Origin: Desulforhopalus sp. IMCC35007
GTDB taxonomy: Bacteria > Desulfobacterota > Desulfobulbia > Desulfobulbales > Desulfocapsaceae
DNA: 64,000 nucleotides
Direction: 5' to 3'
NCBI RefSeq assembly: GCF_005116575.1
Contig: NZ_SWCN01000020.1
Span: forward strand, 41,412-105,411
This document shows positions 52,584 to 61,325 of the stretch, piece after piece. The translations under genes were made by a program, and so were the position numbers. Every line of letters starts with the position of its first letter. The first letter of the stretch is position 1. The notes beneath the pieces are model-generated. The model worked only from the letters and a program-made list of their open reading frames with translations, made no database searches and had not been told where the DNA came from.

Positions 52584-53048
52584 ATGACAAATATAAAACG
52601 AGTTGTTGTCGGTTTGGATTTTTCTATATTCTCCTCAAGGGTTCTTGAATACGCAGCCTCGATTGCAAAGAGAAATAGGGCAGAGCTGATCGTCGTATGC
52701 GTCATAGACCAAAAGGAAATAGATTACATCAAGACCATCTGTGAACATGAAGATCCAGCAATAATTACGCTCGAAAAATTTATCGATGACGAGAGTAGAA
52801 AACGTACTCACAGTGCAGAGACTCTAACCCGTGAACTGGTGCCAAAACAGGTGCCGGTACGGATTATTATTATGCTTGGCGTTCCTTATGAGGAAATTCT
52901 AAAGGTGGTAGATACAGAAAACGCTGATCTTGTTGTCATGAGCTCGAAGGGACGAACAAATTTCCATGACTATATGTTTGGCACAACCTCGGAGAAAATT
53001 TTCAGGCATTGTCCGGTCTCCGTTTTAAGTCTTAACCTCAGAAAATAG
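52584..53048 (+). CDS. Universal stress protein (UspA family), second of a tandem pair
   Basis: The gene starts two bases after the preceding USP stop with AAGGAGG, so the two are translated together. The 154 residues include VVGLDFSIFSSRVLEYAASI and, at the end, ADLVVMSSKGRTNFHDYMFG then TTSEKIFRHCPVSVLSL, with the family ATP-site pattern GRTNFHDYMFGTTSE. It is divergent from the first copy, so the two probably form a heterodimer or have separate ligands. No obvious terminator follows before the converging dctM. Confidence 0.92.
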   Translation: MTNIKRVVVGLDFSIFSSRVLEYAASIAKRNRAELIVVCVIDQKEIDYIKTICEHEDPAIITLEKFIDDESRKRTHSAETLTRELVPKQVPVRIIIMLGVPYEEILKVVDTENADLVVMSSKGRTNFHDYMFGTTSEKIFRHCPVSVLSLNLRK

Positions 53049-53312
53049 AAGTGAAAAGAGCAAAGAAAATACGGGCAACTCCTGGATTCACAGGCCCATT
53101 GGAGCAATAAGTAGATTATTGCCAGATGAGATGGCCCAGAATATAGACCAGAAACCCTGCAGTATCCTCCGGTCCAGCTTTTATTTTTTCCAAGGAGAGC
53201 TGGGCCGTGACAGAATCAGAGTAGTCCAGCCACATGGAAAGCTGATATCACCTCAGCTCAAGGCCCCCCGGTTATCATTGGCCAGGGGAGTTATTCATAC
53301 AGCCCAAATTCC

Positions 53313-54590
53313 TTATTGTTGTAATAAACCAGGGAGCCAGGTAGATATTTCCGGAATATAAGAAACCAGAAATAACACGATGATATTAGTAATCAGGTAA
53401 GGGAAAATCGCCTTTATTACCGCACTCAGGGGCAATTCTGCTATATTTGCACAGACAAAAAGACAGACCCCTACCGGAGGCGTTGTCAGACCTATCATCA
53501 GGTTGAGTACGGCAAAGGTCGCAAAATGCAGAGGATCTATACCTACACTCTGGGCAAGAGTGAGCAGCGGCACAAATAAAATGATCAGGGCGGCAATGGT
53601 CTCCATGAACATACCCACAAACAACAACAGGATGTTGATCAGCAGGATGATCAGATATTTGTTCTGGGTAATGCTCAAAACACCTTTGGCGATGGTCTGG
53701 GGAATTTGTTCCGACACCAGAATCCAGCCAAAGACATTGGCAAAGCCAACCAGCACAAGGATGGCAGCTGAAGATACGGCACTGTCAACCAGGATCTTTG
53801 GTATTAATTTGACCGGCAGCTCCCGATAGAAAAAAACACCGACGATCACCGCGTAAATGCAGGCAATAACGGCGGTTTCTGTAGGCGTCATTAACCCGCT
53901 GATCATACCACCTATTATCAGACCAGACATTGCCAGTGCCCAGAAGGCACCAAGGAAAGAACGGCCAACTGCCCTGAAGCCCATCCACTTCTGCCTGGGG
54001 AATTTTCTTCTGCTGGCAATAATATAGGTCGTCACCAGCATGGCCCCACCGAGGAGGAAACCGGGGACAGCTCCTGCTATAAACATCCTGCCAACGGAAA
54101 GCCCAGACAAGGCTCCAACGATGATCATTGGTACGCTTGGCGGAATAATCGGTCCGACAGTCGATGAAGCAGCGGTCACTGCTGCGGAAAAATCAGCAGG
54201 ATATCCTGCTTTCTTCATTCCGGGAATCATCACTCCACCTATTGAGGCTGCATCTGCCACAGCGGTTCCGGAGATACCGCCAAAGAGCATGGAAGCAGCC
54301 ACATTGGTCAGTCCCAGTCCTCCACGCACCCAGCCGACCAGACTGTTGGCAAAACGGATGATACGTTCCGTGATACCACCGTTATTCATCAAATTTCCAG
54401 CCAGGATAAACCCAGGAATACAAAGGAGTACAAACACGTCGATTCCCGCATACATCTTCTGGGGCATCACCACAAGCGGGATACCCGCTGCAACGAGATA
54501 GCAAAAAGAAGAGACACCCAGAGTAACGGCCACTGGCAGACCAATTACCAGCCCCCCCACAAATACACCAAACAGGATAGCAAGATTCAT
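53313..54590 (-). CDS. dctM: TRAP transporter large permease subunit (DctM)
   Basis: ATG 54590 (425 residues) overlaps the DctQ stop by ATGA and follows GAAGG. The 12-helix protein has the DctM signatures VLLCIPGFILAGNLMNNGGI, ASMLFGGISGTAVADAASIG, TAASSTVGPIIPPSVPMIIV and GLTTPPVGVCLFVCANIAEL. It forms the sodium-driven transport channel of the TRAP system. A longer frame to 54770 overlaps dctQ and is rejected. Context (mannonate dehydratase) suggests a hexuronate substrate. Confidence 0.95.
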   Translation of the reverse strand: MNLAILFGVFVGGLVIGLPVAVTLGVSSFCYLVAAGIPLVVMPQKMYAGIDVFVLLCIPGFILAGNLMNNGGITERIIRFANSLVGWVRGGLGLTNVAASMLFGGISGTAVADAASIGGVMIPGMKKAGYPADFSAAVTAASSTVGPIIPPSVPMIIVGALSGLSVGRMFIAGAVPGFLLGGAMLVTTYIIASRRKFPRQKWMGFRAVGRSFLGAFWALAMSGLIIGGMISGLMTPTETAVIACIYAVIVGVFFYRELPVKLIPKILVDSAVSSAAILVLVGFANVFGWILVSEQIPQTIAKGVLSITQNKYLIILLINILLLFVGMFMETIAALIILFVPLLTLAQSVGIDPLHFATFAVLNLMIGLTTPPVGVCLFVCANIAELPLSAVIKAIFPYLITNIIVLFLVSYIPEISTWLPGLLQQ

Positions 54591-55102
54591 AATACCTTCA
54601 ACTCCTCTGTTTTGCTGGCAGGTGAAAGGTCCAGCAACAGTGAACCGATGCGAGAAAGGGCGAAAAGCAAGAGAAAGCCCAGTAAACAGAGGACACTGGC
54701 ATGAACATAATTCATCTGCCAGCCCAAAGCAGGAGACGTCTGTAATGCCCCTATCTTTGTAAAACGCCATGCCGGTTCAAGGAGGGCTACGCTGAGCGCG
54801 GCAATAATGATGGCCGATAATAATTTCAGCAACCAGGGGATTCGACCGGGTAACGAATCGCAGACAATATCGACATTGACCAGGTCACCTGTCAGATAAG
54901 AGACCCCGACACCGAAAGCCGTCATATACAGGAGGGCAAAGCGGGTCAGTTCTTCCGTCCAGACAGGGGAGTCAAACAGGCCGCTGCGACCAAGCACCTG
55001 AATGGTAACGGTTATGATCAGAATACTAAAGGCAAGTCCCACCAGAATTCTGGCAAGTCTTGTCAACCCGGAATTAAAGGCTGTGAAAAACTGTTTCAAC
55101 AT
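54587..55102 (-). CDS. dctQ: TRAP transporter small permease subunit (DctQ)
   Basis: The 171-residue product has four membrane helices. It has the DctQ features: an N-terminal helix (RILVGLAFSILIITVTIQVL), VWTEELTRFALLYMTAFGVG (the PxW(T/A)EE motif), and a late QTSPALGWQMNYVHASVLCL helix. It partners DctM in the membrane. It lies about 135 bp after dctP and overlaps dctM, all on the minus strand. Confidence 0.92.
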   Translation of the reverse strand: MLKQFFTAFNSGLTRLARILVGLAFSILIITVTIQVLGRSGLFDSPVWTEELTRFALLYMTAFGVGVSYLTGDLVNVDIVCDSLPGRIPWLLKLLSAIIIAALSVALLEPAWRFTKIGALQTSPALGWQMNYVHASVLCLLGFLLLFALSRIGSLLLDLSPASKTEELKVL

Positions 55103-55236
55103 GTATCTCTGTCCTTATCTTGCTGGTTAAAAAAGCCTTCAGAGGTAACGTGAGTACTTTTCTTATAAACTTTATAAAAACAACGGGCTATGAGCGGACT
55201 CAGAGTAGCCTCGATCACATAGCCCGGTAACACCTG

Positions 55237-56214
55237 TTACTGGTTGAAGAGATTTTCAACTATCGGACGAATTTCAGGTTTGACATTTGCAAGAACCGCA
55301 TCTTTGGCTTTCTCGGCAAAGGCCTTGCCATCAACCTCAACAAAGGTCATGCCTTTTTCGGTAAGCTCTCCCACGAGTTGTTGCTCATCAGCAATAAACA
55401 ATTCGCGCTCGTATTTCTGTGCCCGTGCAGCAGCCTCCATCACGGCTTTCTGGTCATCCGCTGAAAGTTTTGCCCAGGTCAACTCGGAAAGAGTCAGGTA
55501 GATCCAGGATCGCACATGCTCAGTTTTATTGATATACTTTTGTACCTCGAAAAAGCTTGCCGACTTGATCAGGGCGAGTGGATTTTCCTGTGCATCAATA
55601 GTACCGTTCTGCAAAGAGGTGAAGACTTCGGAAAATGCCATGGGTGTCGGTTTGGCCCCAAGAGATTTCCAGACATCAACAAACAGTGGAACATTGGGTA
55701 CACGCAATTTAAGACCGTCAAGGTCAGCGGGGGATGTGATAGGACGATTACTCGTCAGATTTCTCGGTCCACGGGCAAAATAGGCGATAGGACGAATTTT
55801 TGCTTTTTCTATGATCTGTGCCTTGATCTGCTCGCCAATCTCACCTGATGCCACAGCATCCATATGCTCAATGGACTTATAGGCGTATGGAACAGCCAGT
55901 AAAGCCGCCATGGGCGCCCAGTTCTGCAGACTCTCTCCGGTTATTGTCATATCAACGGTTCCAAGCTGCATACCGTTTACCAGGTCCATTTCTTTGCCCA
56001 GGGACTCATTGGGGAAGACCTGAACTTCAATCTTTCCATTGGTCAGGGACTTCAGTTCATCGGCGAACTTCAGAGCAGCCTTATTCCAGATATTATCCTC
56101 GTTGGCAAGGTGACCAAGTTTAAGGGTCATGTCCGCTGCTGCGGCTGGTGAAACGATGATTGCACTCATTGCAAGGGTAAGCAGAGTTTTTCCAAACCTA
56201 TTCATCATTGTCAT
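55237..56214 (-). CDS. dctP: TRAP transporter periplasmic substrate-binding protein (DctP)
   Basis: The 325-residue protein has a signal peptide (LLTLAMSAIIVSPAAAA, cleavage near 26) after AAGGAGG; ATG codons at 56208 and 56205 are equally possible starts. The mature domain shows LKLGHLANEDNIWNKAALKF, NESLGKEMDLVNGMQLGTVD, the arginine motif GLKLRVPNVPLFVDVWKSLG that binds the substrate carboxylate, and QNGTIDAQENPLALI. DctP-type proteins bind organic acids. Next to uxuA and a GntR regulator, glucuronate or galacturonate is the likely ligand, but not shown. Confidence 0.93.
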   Translation of the reverse strand: MTMMNRFGKTLLTLAMSAIIVSPAAAADMTLKLGHLANEDNIWNKAALKFADELKSLTNGKIEVQVFPNESLGKEMDLVNGMQLGTVDMTITGESLQNWAPMAALLAVPYAYKSIEHMDAVASGEIGEQIKAQIIEKAKIRPIAYFARGPRNLTSNRPITSPADLDGLKLRVPNVPLFVDVWKSLGAKPTPMAFSEVFTSLQNGTIDAQENPLALIKSASFFEVQKYINKTEHVRSWIYLTLSELTWAKLSADDQKAVMEAAARAQKYERELFIADEQQLVGELTEKGMTFVEVDGKAFAEKAKDAVLANVKPEIRPIVENLFNQ

Positions 56215-56259
56215 ACTACCTCCTTAACATCTTTTTGGATTATTAATGAGAAACGACCT

Positions 56260-56988
56260 CTAGCCGGTCGTTTCCAGGTTAACAATATCTGGCACTCCAT
56301 ACTCAGAAAAAAGTTCGGGCTGCCTGGCAACAATGAGAGGGAGATCACGAAGAACCTCCCGCATATGTTCGCGGATGGCCAAATCTGCAGCAACTTTATC
56401 CTTTTTTTCTATGGCATCGACAATCGCTTCATGTTGATTGACGAGTCGCTCGATTGGTTTAATTGTGCTACTGAGATGACGGACCCGATCGAGATGGGCT
56501 TTCATGTTGGAAATGACTTTCCAGGCAATAGGTTTTCCTGCAAATTCCGCAAGTAAGCGATGAAACTGTTCATCGCACTCCATAAATTGATCAATTTCAA
56601 GAGGAAGAAGTTCTCTCTGCATCTTAAGCAAAGACCGTAATTTTGACACCAGCAGCGGATTGCTTTGTTCCACCAGATATTGAACAATGTCAGCTTCGAT
56701 GGCTTCACGGATGAAACGGGCGTCGCTGACAGCATCGATTCGAATCCTGGTGATAAAGGTTCCCCGTTGCGGCCGGACCTCGACCAGGCCCTCGTTGCGC
56801 AATTTGATAAAGGCTTCCCGAACCGGCTGACGACTGATGTTAAAGGTTCCTGAGATCTCCGTCTCGGAGATCCTGGTCCCGGGAAGAAGATTTCCGTGGA
56901 TAATCTGTCCGCGCAAAATTTTATACACTTGCGGCCCAACAGATTCGCCCTGCTTTAACAAAGGATTTTTATATGTATTTATTACCAC
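56260..56988 (-). CDS. GntR-family regulator with FCD domain (uronate-type)
   Basis: A GTG at 56988 with GGGGGAGCG upstream gives 242 residues and fits the promoter at 57008-57036; the frame open to 57039 would start inside it. The winged helix includes GTRISETEISGTFNISRQPV and REAFIKLRNEGLVEVRPQRG. The C-terminal FCD domain keeps the metal/ligand residues in MECDEQFHRLL, NQHEAIVDA and IREHM. Regulators of this UxuR/ExuR/LldR group repress sugar-acid genes until a metabolite binds. It precedes dctPQM on the same strand and diverges from uxuA, so it probably controls both. Confidence 0.92.
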   Translation of the reverse strand: MVINTYKNPLLKQGESVGPQVYKILRGQIIHGNLLPGTRISETEISGTFNISRQPVREAFIKLRNEGLVEVRPQRGTFITRIRIDAVSDARFIREAIEADIVQYLVEQSNPLLVSKLRSLLKMQRELLPLEIDQFMECDEQFHRLLAEFAGKPIAWKVISNMKAHLDRVRHLSSTIKPIERLVNQHEAIVDAIEKKDKVAADLAIREHMREVLRDLPLIVARQPELFSEYGVPDIVNLETTG

Positions 56989-57007
56989 TTGACGCTCCCC
57001 CTGATGC

Positions 57008-57036
57008 AATATAAAAGTAACTACCATACTAGTCAA
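57008..57036 (-). promoter_or_regulatory. Sigma-70 promoter of the gntR-dctPQM operon
   Basis: On the minus strand TTGACT (57036-57031), 17 bases, TATATT (57013-57008). The start would fall near 57001, leaving a short leader before the GTG at 56988. Confidence 0.6.
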
Positions 57037-57038
57037 CA

Positions 57039-57053
57039 CGTATTACCGATACG
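57039..57053. promoter_or_regulatory. Candidate operator between gntR and uxuA
   Basis: CGTAT-N5-ATACG is a perfect five-base inverted repeat. It abuts the -35 box of the gntR promoter and covers the -35 position of the proposed uxuA promoter, so one bound repressor dimer could shut off both directions. Confidence 0.5.
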
Positions 57054-57068
57054 ACAAACAACACAAAC

Positions 57069-57074
57069 TATAAT
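57069..57074 (+). promoter_or_regulatory. -10 element for uxuA
   Basis: A perfect TATAAT lies 62 bases before the uxuA start. The -35 region at 57045-57051 is not consensus and overlaps the inverted repeat, which suits a repressible promoter. Confidence 0.4.
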
Positions 57075-57135
57075 CCAGGTAATTCCAGGCGGTATCTGAC
57101 CTGAATATCAACTCCGCCCTTGTAAAGAGGTTACT

Positions 57136-58353
57136 ATGAAACAGACATGGAGATGGTTTGGACCATCAGATAAGACATCCATCGACGATATCCTGCAGGC
57201 CGGGGTTGAATCTATAGTATCAGCACTCCATCACATCCCCCCTGGGGCGCCCTGGTCAAAAGACGAGATCGCACGGCGACAACAGGAAATTGGCAGAAAA
57301 AACGATGGCTCTCCTTCTGGACTTCAATGGGAGGTTGTTGAAAGTCTACCGGTTTCTGAAGATATAAAAAAACAATCAGGAGACTGGCTTGAACATATAG
57401 ACAATTATAAGGTCAGCCTTAAAAATCTTGCGGAACAGGGTATAGAAGTGATCTGCTACAACTTCATGCCGGTGCTCGACTGGACCCGTACGGATCTTAA
57501 ATGGAAGATGCCCCACGGTGGCACTACAATGCGCTTTGATCTCGTTGATTTTGCGGCTTTTGACCTCTTTATCCTCAAACGCGAAGGGGCGAAAACAGAG
57601 TATCCGCAAAAGCTCACAGCAAAGGCTAGACAACGCTTTGAACAGTTCAATCCTGAGCAGTGCAGACAGATCGTGGATAATATTGCCTGCGGTCTTCCTG
57701 GAGACACAGACAAGCTCACGCTAGAAGACGTGCGGCGTCATCTAGCGGAGTACAACCATATAAGTCCAGAGCAACTGTTTAAACATTTCACCCATTTCCT
57801 CCAGGAGGTTGCACCAACTGCCCAGGAGCTTGGTCTGCGGCTCTGCTGCCATCCTGATGACCCACCGTTCCCACTGCTCGGTCTTCCTCGTATAGCATCG
57901 ACGGAAGCGCACTACAATGCACTGTTACAGGCCGTTGATATTCCCGCCAATGGGGTGGCCCTCTGCGCCGGATCACTCGGGGCCAGAAGCGACAATGACC
58001 TGCCCGGCATGATTGACCGCCTCGGTGACCGCATCCATTTTGTCCATTTGCGCAATGTAAAAAGAGAAAGCGATGGGATTCCGACATCTTTTCACGAAGA
58101 CGAGCATCTCAGTGGGGATACGGATATGGTGGCTCTGGTTCAAGCCATCCTGCGGCAGGAAAAAAAACGCCGCGCGGCTGGGCGCAGAGACTGCAGTATT
58201 CCAATCCGACCCGACCACGGCATGGATATATTAGACGATCTCAGTCGCCTGGGACAACCGGGCTATCCAACCATCGGACGGGTAAAAGCCCTCGCTGAAT
58301 TACGTGGTCTTATCACCGCGTTGTCGCACCCTAGTTTGGCGGCTAAAATCTGA
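57136..58353 (+). CDS. uxuA: Mannonate dehydratase
   Basis: The 405-residue enzyme converts D-mannonate to 2-keto-3-deoxy-gluconate in glucuronate breakdown. Its opening MKQTWRWFGPSDKTSIDDIL followed by QAGVESIVSALHHIP, then GIEVICYNFMPVLDWTRTDL and the C-terminal IPIRPDHGMDILDDL are typical of UxuA. Enterobacterial UxuA has 394 residues. The rest of the pathway (uxaC, uxuB, kdgK/kdgA) is not in the window, but uptake (DctPQM) and a GntR regulator are adjacent and divergent, forming a uronate utilisation unit. Confidence 0.95.
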   Translation: MKQTWRWFGPSDKTSIDDILQAGVESIVSALHHIPPGAPWSKDEIARRQQEIGRKNDGSPSGLQWEVVESLPVSEDIKKQSGDWLEHIDNYKVSLKNLAEQGIEVICYNFMPVLDWTRTDLKWKMPHGGTTMRFDLVDFAAFDLFILKREGAKTEYPQKLTAKARQRFEQFNPEQCRQIVDNIACGLPGDTDKLTLEDVRRHLAEYNHISPEQLFKHFTHFLQEVAPTAQELGLRLCCHPDDPPFPLLGLPRIASTEAHYNALLQAVDIPANGVALCAGSLGARSDNDLPGMIDRLGDRIHFVHLRNVKRESDGIPTSFHEDEHLSGDTDMVALVQAILRQEKKRRAAGRRDCSIPIRPDHGMDILDDLSRLGQPGYPTIGRVKALAELRGLITALSHPSLAAKI

Positions 58354-58417
58354 GTTGAGTTATGGCTCTGAATAGATAGAAATAGTTGCGATACTCTTTC
58401 CAAGTGCAATTCTTCCA

Positions 58418-59833
58418 TCAAGGAGTTTTTATGAGGGGGTTATTCAGAAACATTGCTGCCGCTCCACATAAGGTCTCTGAAAATGTTGGATGCGGATGGA
58501 GGCTGAGCGCCAGATCCTCAACCGTAGCTCCCATTTCTATTGCCAGGACAGCCTCGGCTATAAGAGATTCAACGTCTGCTCCGCAGATCCCCACCCCAAG
58601 AATCCGTCCATTTCCCGGGTCAGCCAGGACCTTGGTCAGGCCGTCTGTAACCGCTGTGATATGTGCTCTTCCGGAATACTTCCAGGGGAATATCTCTATA
58701 TTAACCGGTGTATTTTCAAGCCTTGCCTGACGTTCAGTCAGGCCACACCAACCAATCTGCGGACTGGTATAGACCACTGTGGGAATAGCCCGGAGATCAT
58801 AGGCTGCTGGCTGCCCTGCAATCACTTCCGCTGCCACCCTTCCCTGGTAGGTCGCATTAGCCGCCAACATCATCCTTCCTGTCACATCTCCTACCGCAAA
58901 AATGTTTTTTTCAGCGGATCGCTGTTGTTCATCTACGATTATAAAGCCCCTTGCATCAAGTTCAACGGAGGTATTCTCAAGGCCAAGGCCTGCTGTGACA
59001 GGTTCTCTTCTTGTTGCAATCAAAACCTTATCAAAGCGGTGTTTTTCTTCACCGTGTGTGGTTTCGAAGGTTGCTACAACACCCTCTTCCACTTCTTCAA
59101 GGCATGTTATACGTGTGGCGGTGTAAATTTTTTCAAATGACTCAGAGAGTCTGCGAGATAGAGGTTCGACCACGTCTTCATCTGCGTCCGGCAAAAGCTG
59201 AACGCCCATCTCCGCAAGGGTAATCCGGCATCCCAGAGCCGCATAGATAGTTGCCAACTCAAGCCCCTCATAACCGCCCCCAATTATAAGCATCTTTTCG
59301 GGAATTGCTGAGAGTTCCAGGGCTTCGGAGCAATACAATATCCGCTTTTTTGTAAAAGACTCCGTTCCTGGAAATAATACCTGGCTTGAACCGGTTGCAA
59401 TAACAGCATTTTTAAAACGCATCCGGCTGAGCGAAGCCCCTTCAAGACGCACCGTCCTGCTGTCTTCAAAGTGGGCCATCCCTGCAACCAGTTCTACGCC
59501 ATGCCTCTCACAGAGATTTACTAGACCTTTAGCCAAACCATCAACAACAGTACTCTGCCAGGCCCGCATCGCGGAAAGGTCAATTTCAGGTTCACCAAAA
59601 TGCAGGCCCATCACACTTGCTTTTTTCGACTCACCCAAAATTTCTGTCAGATAAAGATATAATTTTGAAGGGATGCAACCCTCATGGAGACATGCGCCAC
59701 CAGGCAAGGGTCGCGGGTCTATCATGGCAACATCAAGACCAAGATCCGCTGCACGAAAGGCAGCTGCGTAGCCACCGGGCCCACTGCCGATAACGACAAG
59801 ATCGACCGTCATTTCCATATCACCCATGACCAT
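58418..59833 (-). CDS. lpdA: Dihydrolipoamide dehydrogenase (E3)
   Basis: The 471-residue flavoprotein reoxidises the lipoyl arm and passes electrons to NAD. Residues 11-40 hold the FAD-binding VVIGSGPGGYAAAFRAADLG. The redox-active disulfide is CLHEGC (Cys48, Cys53), with an HE in place of the usual NV/NR between the cysteines. The NAD-binding LIIGGGYEGLELATIYAALG follows, and the C-terminus has HPHPTFSET with the catalytic His-Glu pair. AAAGGAG precedes the ATG at 59833. It is the last gene of the E1-E2-E3 operon, 107 bp after the E2 gene. Confidence 0.95.
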   Translation of the reverse strand: MVMGDMEMTVDLVVIGSGPGGYAAAFRAADLGLDVAMIDPRPLPGGACLHEGCIPSKLYLYLTEILGESKKASVMGLHFGEPEIDLSAMRAWQSTVVDGLAKGLVNLCERHGVELVAGMAHFEDSRTVRLEGASLSRMRFKNAVIATGSSQVLFPGTESFTKKRILYCSEALELSAIPEKMLIIGGGYEGLELATIYAALGCRITLAEMGVQLLPDADEDVVEPLSRRLSESFEKIYTATRITCLEEVEEGVVATFETTHGEEKHRFDKVLIATRREPVTAGLGLENTSVELDARGFIIVDEQQRSAEKNIFAVGDVTGRMMLAANATYQGRVAAEVIAGQPAAYDLRAIPTVVYTSPQIGWCGLTERQARLENTPVNIEIFPWKYSGRAHITAVTDGLTKVLADPGNGRILGVGICGADVESLIAEAVLAIEMGATVEDLALSLHPHPTFSETLCGAAAMFLNNPLIKTP

Positions 59834-59940
59834 ATCTGCTCCTTTCCTGCCCTACTCCTGAGATTCTGAAATGACAATACCCGCATGTTTTCCCAGGTAA
59901 AAACACCTCAAAATATTCTGCATAGGAATGAGTTTTCACT

Positions 59941-61230
59941 CTAAATCATCGTAATAAGTAATTCGTCCGGATCCTGCAGGGCCCTTATGATTACCTGCAT
60001 AAAGCGAATGGCCTCCGCACCATCGGCCACCCTGTGATCAAAACAGAAGACCAAAGGCATCAATAACCGGGGCTGGATCTGATGATTGCCTTCAGCATCT
60101 GTCACAACGGCGGGCTGCATCCTGCCCTGGCCAAGACCAAGGATGGCAATTTCAGGATGATTTATAATTGCGGAGAAGTGACTGCCCCCAATGGCACCGG
60201 CATTGGTTATGGTGAAAGACCCTCCAATGAGCTCTTCTCTGGTGAGCTTTCGGCTGCGGGCACGCTGTATTTTATCGTGTAATTCTATAGAAAGTTCTTT
60301 TATCGACTTTCGATCAACATCTTGTATAACAGGGACCATCAGGCCATGCTCAGTATCAACGGCGATTCCTATATTAAAATATTTTTTGACGACAATCTCC
60401 TGATGGTCAAGATCTAAGGTTGCGTTGAAATAGGGAAAGTTTTTTAAGGCAGTGGCAACCGCCTTTAAGGCAAAGACAGTCATGGTCAGCCGTCCACCGG
60501 CTTTTTCTACATCTTTTTTATGTCGCTGCCTGAAATCTTCCAGACGGCTGATATCAACGGTGTCCTGGCAATTCACATGGGGGATCTGTGACCAGGAATA
60601 GGCCATGCGTCGGGCTGTTTCTCTTCGTATTGAGCGAAACGGCAGCCTTTCTAGTGGTCCAAACTCATCTCTATTTGTACGATCGCCAGAAACTGATGTG
60701 ATCGATGAAGGTACAGGATCATAGATTATATCGGCTTCGAGCTGCCTGACATCTGAGGTGGTTGTACTCTCAGCAGCTTTTCGTACATCTTCAGCGGTTA
60801 CCAGTCCACTGGGGCCCGTCGGCAAGACCTGATACAGGTCAACCTTCAACTCCCTTGCAAGCCGGCGGGTAGAGGGCGCTGCCGGCACAGGACGTCTTTT
60901 ATCCTTGCTCTGGTACTGGGACGTCTGGTCAACGGTCCCTTTCGGGGTGGTCGATTCGGCATCTTCCCCTGTTGAAACCGAAGATGCACTATCTGCCGTG
61001 TCAAAGATGAGAAGAATTTCCCCCACATTTACCATATCCCCATTTTTGACCAAAACTTCACTTACTACCCCCGTTGTAGGGGAAGGGATTTCGACCGCGG
61101 CCTTGTCAGTTTCAACCTCAAGAATCGGATCTCCCTCGGTAACAGACTGCCCAGAGGTGACAAAGACCTCAAGAATTTCCGCCTCATGAACCCCTTCACC
61201 AAGATCTGGAAGACAAAATGATTTGGTCAT
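59941..61230 (-). CDS. Dihydrolipoyl acyltransferase (E2) of the 2-oxoacid dehydrogenase complex
   Basis: The 429 residues hold one lipoyl domain (1-80, lipoylated Lys43 in VETDKAAVEIPSP), a proline/charged linker, the E1/E3-binding domain (about 118-155, PSTRRLARELKVDLYQVLPT), and the catalytic domain with the HxxxDG motif (FDHRVADG; His399, Asp403). It transfers the acyl group to CoA. It lies 95 bp after the E1 beta gene. With the E1 alpha type, pyruvate is the most likely substrate, though branched-chain oxoacids are not excluded. Confidence 0.93.
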   Translation of the reverse strand: MTKSFCLPDLGEGVHEAEILEVFVTSGQSVTEGDPILEVETDKAAVEIPSPTTGVVSEVLVKNGDMVNVGEILLIFDTADSASSVSTGEDAESTTPKGTVDQTSQYQSKDKRRPVPAAPSTRRLARELKVDLYQVLPTGPSGLVTAEDVRKAAESTTTSDVRQLEADIIYDPVPSSITSVSGDRTNRDEFGPLERLPFRSIRRETARRMAYSWSQIPHVNCQDTVDISRLEDFRQRHKKDVEKAGGRLTMTVFALKAVATALKNFPYFNATLDLDHQEIVVKKYFNIGIAVDTEHGLMVPVIQDVDRKSIKELSIELHDKIQRARSRKLTREELIGGSFTITNAGAIGGSHFSAIINHPEIAILGLGQGRMQPAVVTDAEGNHQIQPRLLMPLVFCFDHRVADGAEAIRFMQVIIRALQDPDELLITMI

Positions 61231-61325
61231 ACCTGCTCCAATAAAAATTTATCTCACACTGAAATTCACATATAAATACAACGGCTCGACTCTATGACTC
61301 AGAAGGTATAGCCCTTTTCGCTCTG

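Noticed and set aside
54591..54770. Upstream extension of dctM
   Set aside because: It overlaps dctQ out of frame; the ATGA-overlapping start at 54590 with a ribosome binding site fits the family N-terminus.
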